Source: GCA-2737725 sp965229355 (GTDB taxonomy: Bacteria; Pseudomonadota; Alphaproteobacteria; Rhodospirillales; Rhodospirillaceae). Taken from it: DNA of 64,000 nt. Below are positions 36,947 to 45,739 of the stretch, piece after piece (within the stretch, counting starts at the first letter, position 1; each line of letters starts with the position of its first letter). Below the pieces are notes generated by a model. That model was not told where the DNA came from and did not search any database. It saw only the letters and a program-made list of their open reading frames with translations. The stretch covers positions 1,798,001-1,862,000 of the forward strand of contig OZ245869.1 in assembly GCA_965229355.1 (NCBI GenBank). Reading direction: 5' to 3'. The translations under genes were made by a program, and so were the position numbers.

Positions 36947-37942
36947 ATGGCTCGCCCACATATCGAACCGTTTGTTGATCGTGACGTTGGTTTTAAAAAG
37001 CTGGGCCTGCCCGGCTTCAGGAAGGGCATTCAGTACAAAATGCTCTCGATGGATAAAGAAACCGGCGCTTGCACCATGACGGTGCAGTACGACGCTGGCT
37101 TCAAGCAGCCGCCAGGCTTCTCTAATTCCGAAATGGAAATCTTCCTGCAGGAAGGTCACCTGATGGTAGGTGATAAGCGCTGCGAAAAAGGTACCTACAT
37201 TTTCGCCCCTGCCGGTACATCACTACCCGCGATGTCGACTGACGAAGGTTGCTTGGCCTTGGTCTTCTACAATTTCGGTCCGCCGTCGTTCACCGAGTCA
37301 GATGAAGATCACGACAAAGCCGACAAAACCCAAAAGCGCACCATGGTTGACTCGTACTTCGGTATGGATTGGCAGGTGCCCACGTTGTTCCCGCAAACAG
37401 CCCCCGGCTGCTTGCTGAAGATCTTGCATCTTGATCCCAAGACCTTCGCCATGACGTTCTTGTACTGCATGACGCCCGGCTTCTGGCAGGACAACATCAG
37501 CTATCACGACGTCGCGGAAGAGGCCTATCACATCTGGGGCACAAGCTGGATGATGCAGTTCGGCGATCTGCCCACGGGCGGCTACTTCTATCGCCCGGCC
37601 TACATCAATCACGGTTGCTTCCGGTCAGATTTGGGCATTCTCGCTATTGGTCGTACCGATGGTGATTTGCACAACTACTTCCATCACGATCCGTTCTCGA
37701 CACCGGAAGAAAACCATCATCGCGCGGCTGCCAAATTGGCACGTATGAAACCGGCGTTGTACCAGTGGATTCTGACCAACGAGCACAACCACTTGCCGCA
37801 TGACTTTGAATTCCCGGACGATACCTACGATACGGCGGGGTACGATTCAGGCATTCACATGCATGACGATGGATCGACCCATAAGCATAAAAGTGCGGGT
37901 GCTCACAGCCACCTGAACCAAAAGAAAAAAGCGAAGAAATAA
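36947..37942 (+). CDS. bicupin-like protein with a His-rich tail
   Basis: 331 aa with two cupin-like halves. The first includes VQYDAGFKQPPGFSNSEMEI and KGTYIFAPAGTSLPAM. The second includes MTFLYCMTPGFW, a partially matching cupin motif DVAEEAYHIWG, and PAYINHGCF. The C-terminus is strikingly His-rich: GIHMHDDGSTHKHKSAGAHSH, then a Lys run. The tail could bind Ni or Co delivered by HupE (inference). Its enzymatic role is unknown. Confidence 0.72.
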   Translation: MARPHIEPFVDRDVGFKKLGLPGFRKGIQYKMLSMDKETGACTMTVQYDAGFKQPPGFSNSEMEIFLQEGHLMVGDKRCEKGTYIFAPAGTSLPAMSTDEGCLALVFYNFGPPSFTESDEDHDKADKTQKRTMVDSYFGMDWQVPTLFPQTAPGCLLKILHLDPKTFAMTFLYCMTPGFWQDNISYHDVAEEAYHIWGTSWMMQFGDLPTGGYFYRPAYINHGCFRSDLGILAIGRTDGDLHNYFHHDPFSTPEENHHRAAAKLARMKPALYQWILTNEHNHLPHDFEFPDDTYDTAGYDSGIHMHDDGSTHKHKSAGAHSHLNQKKKAKK

Positions 37943-37963
37943 ACGGCGCGACATCGCCATAGC

Positions 37964-37993
37964 AAAACGCCCGCTCTTGTTAGCGGGCGTTTT
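37964..37993. terminator. bidirectional terminator between bicupin and DUF3325 gene
   Basis: A 12-bp stem AAAACGCCCGCT / AGCGGGCGTTTT with loop CTTGTT, followed by T's on the plus strand. It also functions in the minus direction and covers the stop codon of the DUF3325-like gene. Confidence 0.88.
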
Positions 37994-38255
37994 TGTTTTG
38001 GGTGTACAGCGTCAACGCCATCACGACGGGGAGCGGTGAGATGGTCATTAAGCCAAACCATTCCACCAGTGCGATGGACATCTGTGGGCGCGTTACCGCA
38101 ATCACCAACGTCGCGCTTAAGAACATCCAGCCGATCACCTGCAAACGACAGCGATAAGGTTTGAACATGGGCAGCAAACTTTGGTAGCGGCGCATACCAA
38201 GGGCCAGCAGTGCAAAACCAAGCATCCCGAATACGAAGATCATCATCGCGCTCAT
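37980..38255 (-). CDS. DUF3325-like small membrane protein of an iron-uptake unit
   Basis: 91 aa, three hydrophobic helices (MMIFVFGMLGFALLALGM, VIGWMFLSATLVIAV and LMTISPLPVVMALTLY). DUF3325 proteins typically accompany PepSY and DUF3649 proteins beside a TonB-dependent siderophore receptor, which is exactly this setting. The function of the family is not established. It lies 7 nt after the PepSY gene. Its stop is inside the terminator stem. Confidence 0.72.
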   Translation of the reverse strand: MSAMMIFVFGMLGFALLALGMRRYQSLLPMFKPYRCRLQVIGWMFLSATLVIAVTRPQMSIALVEWFGLMTISPLPVVMALTLYTQNKNAR

Positions 38256-38262
38256 TATGGAT

Positions 38263-39792
38263 TTATTCTGCGGGGGCAGGTTGTAGCGCTGGCACGCGGT
38301 GTGTGCGCTGGCGCATGTAATAAGCCAAAGCCCCCAGCGCCAAGCCCGTCAGCGTCAAACTGGCGTCGAACACGAAGAACAAGCCATCGCTCAATCCTAT
38401 TCCGCTCCATAAGCCTCGGCCTGTTAATGCAGCAGAGGCGACCGGTAGTGTGATGTAAATCACCGCAGCCACGGCCGATTGTTCCATCCACGATTGGCTG
38501 GGTTTGCGGAAGAAGGCCCATACAATGCCAATAGCCCAAACGATGAAGAACCAATCCATCTCGGTTTGAATGCGTTCACGACCTTCAGCGGGCAATAAAC
38601 GATTGGCCCAGAAGAACGCAGGCACGGCCATCATCAGGCCCATCGTTGTGCCCGCACTTAAGCGCGCGACAATGCGGTGAATGGGCTTTTCATCATCGGC
38701 CCGGCTTAAGCTCCAGATAATCAATCCGGTCAAAATCACAGCACACAGTGACAGCCCGCTGAGATAGTACAGCCAGCGCACGACGGGTGCTGCAAAGCGG
38801 CCCATGTGAAGGCCGTATAGTGTGTCGTAGACGCGGCGTGCGGGGCGATCTTCGGTGAAGGTTTGTAATACGTCACCTGTCGGTCCATCGAAGGTGATCT
38901 GTGTCACGCGGTAGGCCACATTGTCACCGTCGTGGCGTTCCACCATCACGGTCGCGTTTTTGTCGCCTGCATTTTCAATCGTCACCACGCCCACACGCCC
39001 GCCGTCGAACATGCTTTCAGCGCGGCGTAAGATGCTTTCAATGTCTGCCATCTGTGCGGGCTCGCCCAACGCTTTGCGGTGGACATGGCCGGGGTCGATA
39101 TCAGCTTCTAATGCATCGCGATCTTCCCCGTAGTTGGCCAACAGCGCCCACGGAAACATCAGTGTGATCAGGGTCAGCACGCCCGTAAATGTAATCATCA
39201 GATGAAACGGCAACGCGAAGACCGCCATCACATTGTGCGCATCCAGGAATGAGCGCTTTTTCACACCAGGGCGGAACACAAAGAAATCGGTGAAGATGCG
39301 CTTGTGCGTGAGAATCCCTGAGATAATCGCAACCAGCATCGTCACCCCGGCCAGCACAGCAAGCACGCGGCCATAGGGGTGTTTGATCTGCAATTGAAAG
39401 TGAAAGCGGTAAAAGAATTCACCGCCTTTGGTGTCGCGAATCCCTTCGGGGCTGCCGGTCACGGCATCGTACGCACGGTCGTGGTAGGTAGCTTTTTTCT
39501 CGTCTGCTGATTTTGTGTAATAAAACACGCGGCCCACATCAGTGCGGTCATCGGGCGGCAACAAACGCCAGGGACGTGTGTGATCAGCATGCGCGTCTAA
39601 GTATTTAATCGCCGCGACCAGGGCTGGAATTGGCTCGGCTTTGCTGTGCACCTCGGGGTGCATCCAATCGGAAATTTCTGGCTTAAAAAATGTCAGCGTG
39701 CCGGTCAGCGCAATGGCGAACAGCAACCAACCCGCGATGATCCCGGCCCAACTGTGCAGCCAGGCCATCGATTGTGTCAGCGTGGCTTTCAT
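38263..39792 (-). CDS. PepSY-associated membrane protein (PiuB-like) of iron uptake
   Basis: 509-aa membrane protein with an N-terminal TM helix (WLHSWAGIIAGWLLFAIALT), the PepSY-TM pattern, a large periplasmic part with TYHDRAYDAVTGSPEGI and further helices (MLVAIISGILTHKRIF, LYGLHMGRFAAPVVRWLYYL). Conserved His residues such as LHSWAG may bind haem in related ferric-reductase-like proteins. Together with DUF3649 and DUF3325 it forms an operon divergent from the siderophore receptor. A role in reducing or moving iron from siderophores is inferred. Confidence 0.83.
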   Translation of the reverse strand: MKATLTQSMAWLHSWAGIIAGWLLFAIALTGTLTFFKPEISDWMHPEVHSKAEPIPALVAAIKYLDAHADHTRPWRLLPPDDRTDVGRVFYYTKSADEKKATYHDRAYDAVTGSPEGIRDTKGGEFFYRFHFQLQIKHPYGRVLAVLAGVTMLVAIISGILTHKRIFTDFFVFRPGVKKRSFLDAHNVMAVFALPFHLMITFTGVLTLITLMFPWALLANYGEDRDALEADIDPGHVHRKALGEPAQMADIESILRRAESMFDGGRVGVVTIENAGDKNATVMVERHDGDNVAYRVTQITFDGPTGDVLQTFTEDRPARRVYDTLYGLHMGRFAAPVVRWLYYLSGLSLCAVILTGLIIWSLSRADDEKPIHRIVARLSAGTTMGLMMAVPAFFWANRLLPAEGRERIQTEMDWFFIVWAIGIVWAFFRKPSQSWMEQSAVAAVIYITLPVASAALTGRGLWSGIGLSDGLFFVFDASLTLTGLALGALAYYMRQRTHRVPALQPAPAE

Positions 39793-39805
39793 GTCCGAAC
39801 TTTTT

Positions 39806-40126
39806 TCATGAAGGTTGGCCCAGAGCCCAGGCGATCAGGGCGCTGAAGATCGTCACACCACCCATCACCGCGCCAATGCGGGTGACATTGTGAAACGCAA
39901 ACACCGCCACCACGCTGCACGGCCACAACACCATGCCGAATATCGTGGCGGTCGCAGCGGCTTCGATGCGGTCCATGGGCAGGCTGCGCGCTAACGCAGC
40001 CGCCACTACAGCGGCCATCACGTAACAGCCAAATGTGCCAAGCCCAACGCGCGCTGCCAGGCGCCAGCGTTCACGGTTGGGGGCGATGGCAATGGGATTG
40101 TTGGGGGCAAGAGAGGCCTCGGTCAT
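39806..40126 (-). CDS. DUF3649-like membrane protein
   Basis: 106 aa with a soluble N-terminus and three helices (LGTFGCYVMAAVVAAALA, AAATATIFGMVLWPCSVV and GAVMGGVTIFSALIAWAL). The family regularly occurs with PepSY and TonB-dependent siderophore receptor genes. It is the first gene of the minus-strand unit and 13 nt before the PepSY gene. Function not established. Confidence 0.72.
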   Translation of the reverse strand: MTEASLAPNNPIAIAPNRERWRLAARVGLGTFGCYVMAAVVAAALARSLPMDRIEAAATATIFGMVLWPCSVVAVFAFHNVTRIGAVMGGVTIFSALIAWALGQPS

Positions 40127-40225
40127 GTCCGTTGGCAGTCTGGTTCTAGGTCAGGCGGTCACAGGAACAGGTGTGGCGTGAATGCCCCGCAGCGGTGTGA
40201 AACAAACACGATCCTCAATCTTTGT

Positions 40226-40252
40226 ATTGCGACTAACTCGTAATTGCAATAT
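40226..40252. promoter_or_regulatory. candidate iron-responsive (Fur/Irr-like) dyad
   Basis: An imperfect 27-nt dyad beginning TATTGC and ending GCAATA lies between the divergent PepSY unit and the siderophore receptor, 58 nt upstream of the receptor start. Nine of the eleven arm positions are symmetric. Placement and A/T-rich character fit an iron regulator, but the exact protein cannot be named. Confidence 0.4.
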
Positions 40253-40309
40253 AGACCCGTTCGCCGATACGGCAACTGCGAATTAATCACATCTATTAAG
40301 GGGACTTAT

Positions 40310-42658
40310 ATGGCTACTTCTGTACGCGCGCAATCGATTTTGCGTGAAAATTCAATGAGCGTAGTTTCCGGCCGCTTTGCCGCGACTCTGTTGCTCGCGA
40401 CGGCCCTATCGTCTGGCGCGGTCACCGCAGCCTACGCCGATGATGCTGACGCTGAATCCAAAACCAAGCTGGAAGAAGTCATCGTGACCGGCCTGAAAGA
40501 CAAAAACGCCGCCGGTGGCACCAAAACCGAAACCCCGCTGATCGAAATTCCGCAATCCATCTCGGTCATCAGCGCTGATCAGATCGACCTGCGCGGTGCC
40601 CTGACCGTCTCTGACGTGCTGCTGTACACCGCAGGTGTGCGCTCGGAAGCGTTCGGTCTGGATAGCCGCGTGGATAGCTACAACGTGCGTGGTGCCACAC
40701 CAGCGCAGTACTTAGACGGTATGCGCATGATTTACGGGTCGTACAACACCGCCCGTGTCGACCCCTATGCGCTCGACCGTGTTGAAGTGCTCCGTGGTCC
40801 GTCATCGGTTCTGTACGGCCAAGGCACCATCGGTGGTTTGGTGAACCTCGCGTCAAAGCGTCCGACGTTTGATACCCGCAAAGAAGTTGTCGCCAGCTAC
40901 GGCACGCATGACCGCGCGCAAATTCAAGGCGATGCAACGGGCCTGCTGAATGAAGAAGGCACATTGGCGTACCGCATTGTCGGCGGCTTCCGGAATGCTG
41001 ACACGCAAGTCGATCATGTGAACGATGACCGTTGGTTCATCGCGCCGTCGATTTCGTATCGTCCCTCGTCAGACACCGAGATTGCCCTGATGGTCCACCA
41101 TCAGCGCGACGATATGGGTTTGACCGGTCAATTCCTGCCGTTGATCGGCACGTTGGATGTCTCGAAGTACGTGACGGTCTATAACGCGGCCAACCCGAAT
41201 GGCATTAAGCCGCTCACCAACAACGTGAACGGGGTGCTGCCGCACAGCACATACGTTGGCGAAACGGATTTCGATAACTACAACTCACGCCAAACCAACG
41301 CGACCTTGTCAGCCAGCCATCGCTTTAATGACTGGCTCCAGTTCCGTCATAATTCACGATTCTCGGATAGCTTTGTTGTCTACAAGTCGATCTATACGAA
41401 TTTCTCTGGCCTCGGTGTGAAAACGCCCTACTACACCTCGCAAGCGGCTGTGAATGCGGCTACGGCTACGGCTGTACCGGGCAGCACGCCTGTGACGTAT
41501 ACAGGCCCAGATCGCATCGCACCGCGCACGTTCTACACCAGCTATCCGGAAGTGCGGAACTACGCGACCGACAGCTCTTTGCAGGCCGACTTTGCAACTG
41601 GCGTGCTGAGCCACAAGGTTCTGGCGGGCATTGACGCGCAAGACTACACGCAAGAGCAAACCCAAGACACCGGCGTGGCCACACCGATTGATCTGTTTGC
41701 ACCGCGTACCTTCAACAGTGCTGCTAACCCTACTTACCGCTACACTGCACTGAATGTGCAATTGGCAACGGTTAAGCAGAACCAAACCGGCATCTATGCG
41801 CAGGACCAAATCTCTTACGAAGGTTTGGATTTGATCTTGGGCGTGCGCCGCGATTGGGCGGAATCGAAGTCGATTACACCAGCTGGTATTGTGACCGAGA
41901 AAGACGACAGTGCCACAACGTTCCGTGTCGGCATGACGTATAACTTCGAAGGCATTGCGCCTTATGTGTCATACGCTGAATCGTTCCTGCCAGTTGCTGG
42001 TGGCAACCTGGCTGGCGTGCCGTTCGATCCGCAAGCGGGCGAACAAATCGAAGCGGGTGTGAAGTGGCAGCCGAACCAATCTGTGTTGGTGACAGCCGCT
42101 TACTTCGACATCAAAGACACCAATCGTTTGACCGTCAGCCCGACGAACCCGAACGACCGTGTCCAAACCGGTGAAGTTAGCTCGGAAGGTTTTGAATTCG
42201 AAGCGCAGGCGAATTTCCTCGAATTCTACAACATCTCGGCCTCGTACGCTTACACCGACGCGTTCATCAGCAAGAGCAACAACCGCAATGAAATCGGCAA
42301 GCCGTTCAGCGCGGTGGCTAAGCATGTTGCAACCACGTTCTTGACGCGGAAATTCCTGATCAATGGTGATGACGTTGTGACAGTCGGTGCCGGTTTGCGT
42401 TACACCGGTCGTTCAGTGGACCGCACGGCCCCTGTGCCGACGGCTGCCGTACCGAACCCGGAAATCATCCGCGTTGTGACACCAGCGATTACCGTGGGCG
42501 ATGTGATTGTGTCTTACGAGTGGGATGATGCTTGGCGCTTCCAAGTGAACGCCAACAACATCACCGACGAGAAGTTTGCCTCGGCATGCTTATCGCGCGG
42601 CGACTGCTTCTTGGGTCAACGCCGGACCGTGGTGGGCAGCATCCGTCACCGCTTCTAA
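40310..42658 (+). CDS. TonB-dependent siderophore receptor
   Basis: Outer-membrane barrel of 782 aa. AAGGGGAC precedes the ATG at 40310. An N-terminal signal region ends near SGAVTAAYA. The TonB box is likely in KLEEVIVTG; the plug contains ETPLIEIPQSISVISADQI and VLRGPSSVLYGQGTIGGLVN, both typical of siderophore receptors. The C-terminal strand ends TVVGSIRHRF with a terminal Phe for BAM recognition. Together with the divergent PepSY unit it constitutes an iron-siderophore uptake locus. The ligand is unknown. Confidence 0.92.
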   Translation: MATSVRAQSILRENSMSVVSGRFAATLLLATALSSGAVTAAYADDADAESKTKLEEVIVTGLKDKNAAGGTKTETPLIEIPQSISVISADQIDLRGALTVSDVLLYTAGVRSEAFGLDSRVDSYNVRGATPAQYLDGMRMIYGSYNTARVDPYALDRVEVLRGPSSVLYGQGTIGGLVNLASKRPTFDTRKEVVASYGTHDRAQIQGDATGLLNEEGTLAYRIVGGFRNADTQVDHVNDDRWFIAPSISYRPSSDTEIALMVHHQRDDMGLTGQFLPLIGTLDVSKYVTVYNAANPNGIKPLTNNVNGVLPHSTYVGETDFDNYNSRQTNATLSASHRFNDWLQFRHNSRFSDSFVVYKSIYTNFSGLGVKTPYYTSQAAVNAATATAVPGSTPVTYTGPDRIAPRTFYTSYPEVRNYATDSSLQADFATGVLSHKVLAGIDAQDYTQEQTQDTGVATPIDLFAPRTFNSAANPTYRYTALNVQLATVKQNQTGIYAQDQISYEGLDLILGVRRDWAESKSITPAGIVTEKDDSATTFRVGMTYNFEGIAPYVSYAESFLPVAGGNLAGVPFDPQAGEQIEAGVKWQPNQSVLVTAAYFDIKDTNRLTVSPTNPNDRVQTGEVSSEGFEFEAQANFLEFYNISASYAYTDAFISKSNNRNEIGKPFSAVAKHVATTFLTRKFLINGDDVVTVGAGLRYTGRSVDRTAPVPTAAVPNPEIIRVVTPAITVGDVIVSYEWDDAWRFQVNANNITDEKFASACLSRGDCFLGQRRTVVGSIRHRF

Positions 42659-42681
42659 GCTGACAGCAAGATATGAAATGG

Positions 42682-42709
42682 AAAAGCGGGGCAGCAATGC
42701 TCCGCTTTT
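42682..42709 (+). terminator. terminator after the siderophore receptor
   Basis: A 12-bp stem AAAAGCGGGGCA / TGCTCCGCTTTT (one G-U pair) with a 4-nt loop GCAA and a T-run. It starts 24 nt after the receptor stop codon. Confidence 0.85.
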
Positions 42710-42858
42710 TTATTGCGCACAATTCACAGTGTTCAGATTTGCACGCACTTCACGCGATCCCCCACCAGGCCCTGCAAATTCCCTGCAAATGCAGGCGCAC
42801 ATCCGGTTTTACCGCCTCAAAATAGCGGCGGATAAGTTCTTGAGAGTCGTGGAAAACG

Positions 42859-42884
42859 CGGCGGCTGGGGGATCTCAGCCGCCG
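42859..42884 (-). terminator. candidate terminator hairpin for minus-strand transcription
   Basis: A perfect 9-bp stem CGGCGGCTG / CAGCCGCCG with an 8-nt loop. On the minus strand it is followed by CGTTTTCC, a weak T-run. It lies 46 nt past the end of the small minus-strand ORF at 42931-43182. Confidence 0.4.
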
Positions 42885-42930
42885 TTGTCGTGTTATGATG
42901 ATTGTAGAAAAGTTTTAGCGCCGTCGCGCC

Positions 42931-43182
42931 TTAACCTTTTTTGATGATGCGGTGAAGAAACGAATTCCACACCGCCGTCTGGGCCACGCCAACGCCGCCC
43001 CGTTCCGTTTCATCAGCGCCCTCATGAACGCTGGCGACTGCGTCGCTTTTTGAGCGACGGCCCCCTGGAAGACCGGACGCGTACATCCGGCGTCCGGTCC
43101 AGGGTGCCGTTGTCGACCCCCCGGAAATTTGGGGAAGAGGGTCGACACGGGGGAAATCAGTTGGTGTGTCGTCGTGTGCCAT
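42931..43182 (-). CDS. possible small protein divergent from the LysR gene
   Basis: 83-aa reading frame starting MAHDDTPTDFPRVDPL and ending SFLHRIIKKG. No database-like motif is recognised. In favour: it is divergent from a LysR gene with a dyad between them, and a hairpin with short T-run lies downstream. Against: low complexity, Gly/Arg-rich and overlapping several strong inverted repeats. It may instead be non-coding. The region 42660-43334 has no other gene candidate. Confidence 0.25.
   Translation of the reverse strand: MAHDDTPTDFPRVDPLPQISGGSTTAPWTGRRMYASGLPGGRRSKSDAVASVHEGADETERGGVGVAQTAVWNSFLHRIIKKG
43041..43147. other. three consecutive strong inverted repeats
   Basis: Hairpin 1: CGTCGCT / AGCGACG (43041-43059, loop TTTTG). 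Hairpin 2: CCCTGG / CCAGGG with inner ACCGGACGC / GCGTCCGGT (43063-43104). Hairpin 3: TGTCGACCC / GGGTCGACA (43111-43147). Such density is unusual for intergenic DNA. It could be a structured RNA, a cruciform-type regulator site, or a consequence of the small ORF. I cannot assign it to a known RNA. Confidence 0.5.
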
Positions 43183-43229
43183 GGCGATTTGATATCGCCT
43201 CAGCATCTATCGGACAAACGAATTATTTA

Positions 43230-43265
43230 TGTCACTATCATCGACTTTACCGATAGTATATGACA
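43230..43265. promoter_or_regulatory. candidate LysR operator dyad
   Basis: The arms TGTCACTATC (43230-43239) and GATAG (43252-43256) plus TGACA (43261-43265) form an interrupted inverted repeat. It lies about 70 nt upstream of the LysR start, between it and the divergent small ORF, as is common for LysR autoregulation. Confidence 0.4.
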
Positions 43266-43334
43266 GTTCGGCGACAAACCGGGGGCGGCTGCGGCCGCTA
43301 TTGTTCTGAAAGCACATCAGTTAGGGCGACCACG

Positions 43335-44246
43335 ATGGATATGGATTTGGTGCGGACGTTTTTGGAAGTGGTCGAGACCGGCAGTTTCATCCGTGCAGCC
43401 GACTCGTTGCACGTCACGCAGTCGACCGTTTCAGCCCGTGTCAAAGAACTGGAACTGGAACTGAAGCAGTTGTTATTCGTGCGCCGCAAATCAGGTGTGA
43501 CACTCACCCCCGCAGGCAAACGTTTTCAACCGCATGCCCAAACCATGATGCACGTGCTGCGCCAAGCGCGCCAAGACGTGGCGTTACCTGCTGAACTGCG
43601 CGCCATCATCAACATCGGCGGACAGTTCAGTTTGTGGCAGCGCATCGTGCTGGAATGGATGGCAGATTATCGCGCGGCGTATCCTGAAGTGGCTGTGCGT
43701 GCCGAAGCGGGTCAGCCTGAATCACTGATGAACCACTTGTCTGATGGCCTGCTTGATTTCGTGGTGATGTACAGCCCCGAAGCGCGGCCCGGCTTTCAAA
43801 TTGAAAAGCTAATGGAAGAGACGTTGGTGATGGCCGCCAATCGCCCTGACCATCGCGGTCCTGCCGATGCAGATTATGTATTCGTCGATTGGGGCCGTGA
43901 CTTTGCCGCGTGGCACTCTGATCAGTTCCCGGATTTCGGTGCGCCAGGATTGCACGTGAGCTTAGGCGCGCTCGGGATGAGCTACATTTTATCACGCGGT
44001 GGCGCTGGGTACTTCCCACGGCGTCTCATCGCAGCCGATGTTGAAGCGGGACGCTTACATTTGATCCCCGGCATGCCGGAATTCTTGCGTCCGGCACACG
44101 TGATTTATCCGACCGATTCCAGCAACGAAGCGGCCATGCACGCTCTGGAAAGTTTACGCAATGCCGTACGTCATGACCTGTCGCAACAAGGCGGCAAGAT
44201 TATCCAGGAAGTGACTCAGTCGCCACGGCGAGTTCGGTCGCGGTAA
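43335..44246 (+). CDS. LysR-family transcriptional regulator
   Basis: 303 aa. The winged helix-turn-helix is at the N-terminus: MDMDLVRTFLEVVETGSFIR and AADSLHVTQSTVSARVKELE (about 20-39). The C-terminal part is a periplasmic-binding-protein-like effector domain (INIGGQFSLWQRIVLEWMAD). The ATG at 43335 is chosen because it gives the typical LysR opening; the frame is open upstream to 43260. The 3' end overlaps the convergent GPH transporter gene by 47 nt. Target genes unknown. Confidence 0.9.
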   Translation: MDMDLVRTFLEVVETGSFIRAADSLHVTQSTVSARVKELELELKQLLFVRRKSGVTLTPAGKRFQPHAQTMMHVLRQARQDVALPAELRAIINIGGQFSLWQRIVLEWMADYRAAYPEVAVRAEAGQPESLMNHLSDGLLDFVVMYSPEARPGFQIEKLMEETLVMAANRPDHRGPADADYVFVDWGRDFAAWHSDQFPDFGAPGLHVSLGALGMSYILSRGGAGYFPRRLIAADVEAGRLHLIPGMPEFLRPAHVIYPTDSSNEAAMHALESLRNAVRHDLSQQGGKIIQEVTQSPRRVRSR

Positions 44247-45579
44247 GGTGCTTTTCAGTCAGATTGTATTTCATCATGATCAGCATCGAGAGAATGCCGA
44301 ATGCAACCGGCATGCCACTATAAGTGACAATGATTCCGTTCAGGGCTTCCGGTGTTTGTGCGATGAAGCCTTCGGTGCTTTCATGGTAGCCAAAGAAGCT
44401 CAAGATGAGGCCCGCCAATAAAGCGCCGAACGCAAAGGCGGTTTTATCCATCGCGGACCAAAGGCCTGCGTAAACACCTTCGCGGTTCAGTCCGCTGAAC
44501 TTGCCGTCGTAGGCAATGGTGTCGAATAACATCGAGAAGGCCATCAGACTAAAGCCGCAGTTCGATGCGCCCATGAAGACAGCGAAGAGATAGATGTAAC
44601 CCGTCTGACCTTCCTGCACCAACGGGAACAGCGCATACGATGCAATGAAGACAATGATGGAGAGAATATAGACCCTCTTTTTGCCCATGCGCTTAGACAT
44701 CATGGTTAACAGCGGTGGCGTGATCACGACCATTAGTGACACCACTAGCAAAACTTGGCTTAAGAACACCATATCAGTGATGTTGAGGTGATAGTTCATG
44801 TACATCGCAAGTGTCGCATAGGCGCTTGAGCCGCCAACAAGTTGCGCGAAGTAGCCAGCCATGAGAATCAAGAATGGTTTGTTCTTTGCCGCCAGCAACA
44901 CTTGTTGCTTCAGCTGCACGGGCGCGTCGACCTGTTCAGTGAGTGGAACAGTTGCTGTGCCAAAGAACGTCACCAGCATGGTTGCGCCGCACGTCAGTGC
45001 CAAGATCATGGCCATATAGCTGTAGCCTTGTTCGCCACCACCGCCAGCGCCGACCAAGTAGAAGGGCATGGCATTACCCGCGATCAAACCAAAGCCCAAG
45101 CCGATCTGACGCCAGCTCATCACGATGGTGCGTTCATGCATGTTCGTGGCGAGTTCAGAGCCCATGGTCAGGTACGGCACCGAGTAGATGCTGAAGGCCG
45201 TGCAGGCGATAGTGTACATCAGCCCCACATAGATCCCTTTTGTGACGCCGGTGTCGAAAGTCGGAACATGGAACAGCAGAAGGAATGTGAGGCCGCACAG
45301 AATAGCGCCCACAAGCAAATAGGGGCGGCGTCGGCCCAAGCGCGTTTTCGTGCGGTCCGATAATGTACCCATCAGGGGATCACAAATCACGACCCATAAC
45401 TTAGGCAGAAAAATTGCGGCCCCAGCAATGGCGGGCGGTACGCCCACAACACTCAGCATGAACGGTAGTAGAATCAGTGCGGGCACATCGCGGAACACTT
45501 GGCCGCCAATCCAACCAGTACCGTATGCGGCATATACAAAATTCGAAAGCGAGCGCGGCTGAGCTGCAGTGTCGGTCAT
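44200..45579 (-). CDS. MFS transporter of the glycoside-pentoside-hexuronide (GPH)/MelB type
   Basis: 459 aa with about 12 membrane helices. SNFVYAAYGTGWIGGQVFRD, KLWVVICDPLMGTLSDRTKT and RLGRRRPYLLVGAILCGLTF form the GPH family core. The ATG at 45579 has TTGGGGAC about 6 nt upstream; the frame is open further to 45633. GPH members co-transport sugars or related compounds with H+ or Na+; the substrate is unknown. The 3' end overlaps LysR by 47 nt in convergent orientation. Confidence 0.88.
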   Translation of the reverse strand: MTDTAAQPRSLSNFVYAAYGTGWIGGQVFRDVPALILLPFMLSVVGVPPAIAGAAIFLPKLWVVICDPLMGTLSDRTKTRLGRRRPYLLVGAILCGLTFLLLFHVPTFDTGVTKGIYVGLMYTIACTAFSIYSVPYLTMGSELATNMHERTIVMSWRQIGLGFGLIAGNAMPFYLVGAGGGGEQGYSYMAMILALTCGATMLVTFFGTATVPLTEQVDAPVQLKQQVLLAAKNKPFLILMAGYFAQLVGGSSAYATLAMYMNYHLNITDMVFLSQVLLVVSLMVVITPPLLTMMSKRMGKKRVYILSIIVFIASYALFPLVQEGQTGYIYLFAVFMGASNCGFSLMAFSMLFDTIAYDGKFSGLNREGVYAGLWSAMDKTAFAFGALLAGLILSFFGYHESTEGFIAQTPEALNGIIVTYSGMPVAFGILSMLIMMKYNLTEKHLTATELAVATESLPG

Positions 45580-45687
45580 GGCGTCCCCAAGGAATGTCCC
45601 ACAACCCTTATAGCGATTACGCAAACTGTACACAGCCGTAACTTAGGCGCGCTAACCGAGTGGCGGCTTCGATGGTTCTACAAACGA

Positions 45688-45716
45688 AAACGCCCGGTCT
45701 ATCGAACCGGGCGTTT
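45688..45716 (-). terminator. terminator downstream of the 129-aa gene
   Basis: An 11-bp stem AAACGCCCGGT / ACCGGGCGTTT with a 7-nt loop. On the minus strand it is followed by T-rich sequence (GTTTTCGTTTG). It lies 24 nt after the stop at 45740. Confidence 0.75.
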
Positions 45717-45739
45717 GGCGTGTTTGTGTTAAGTCTGTC

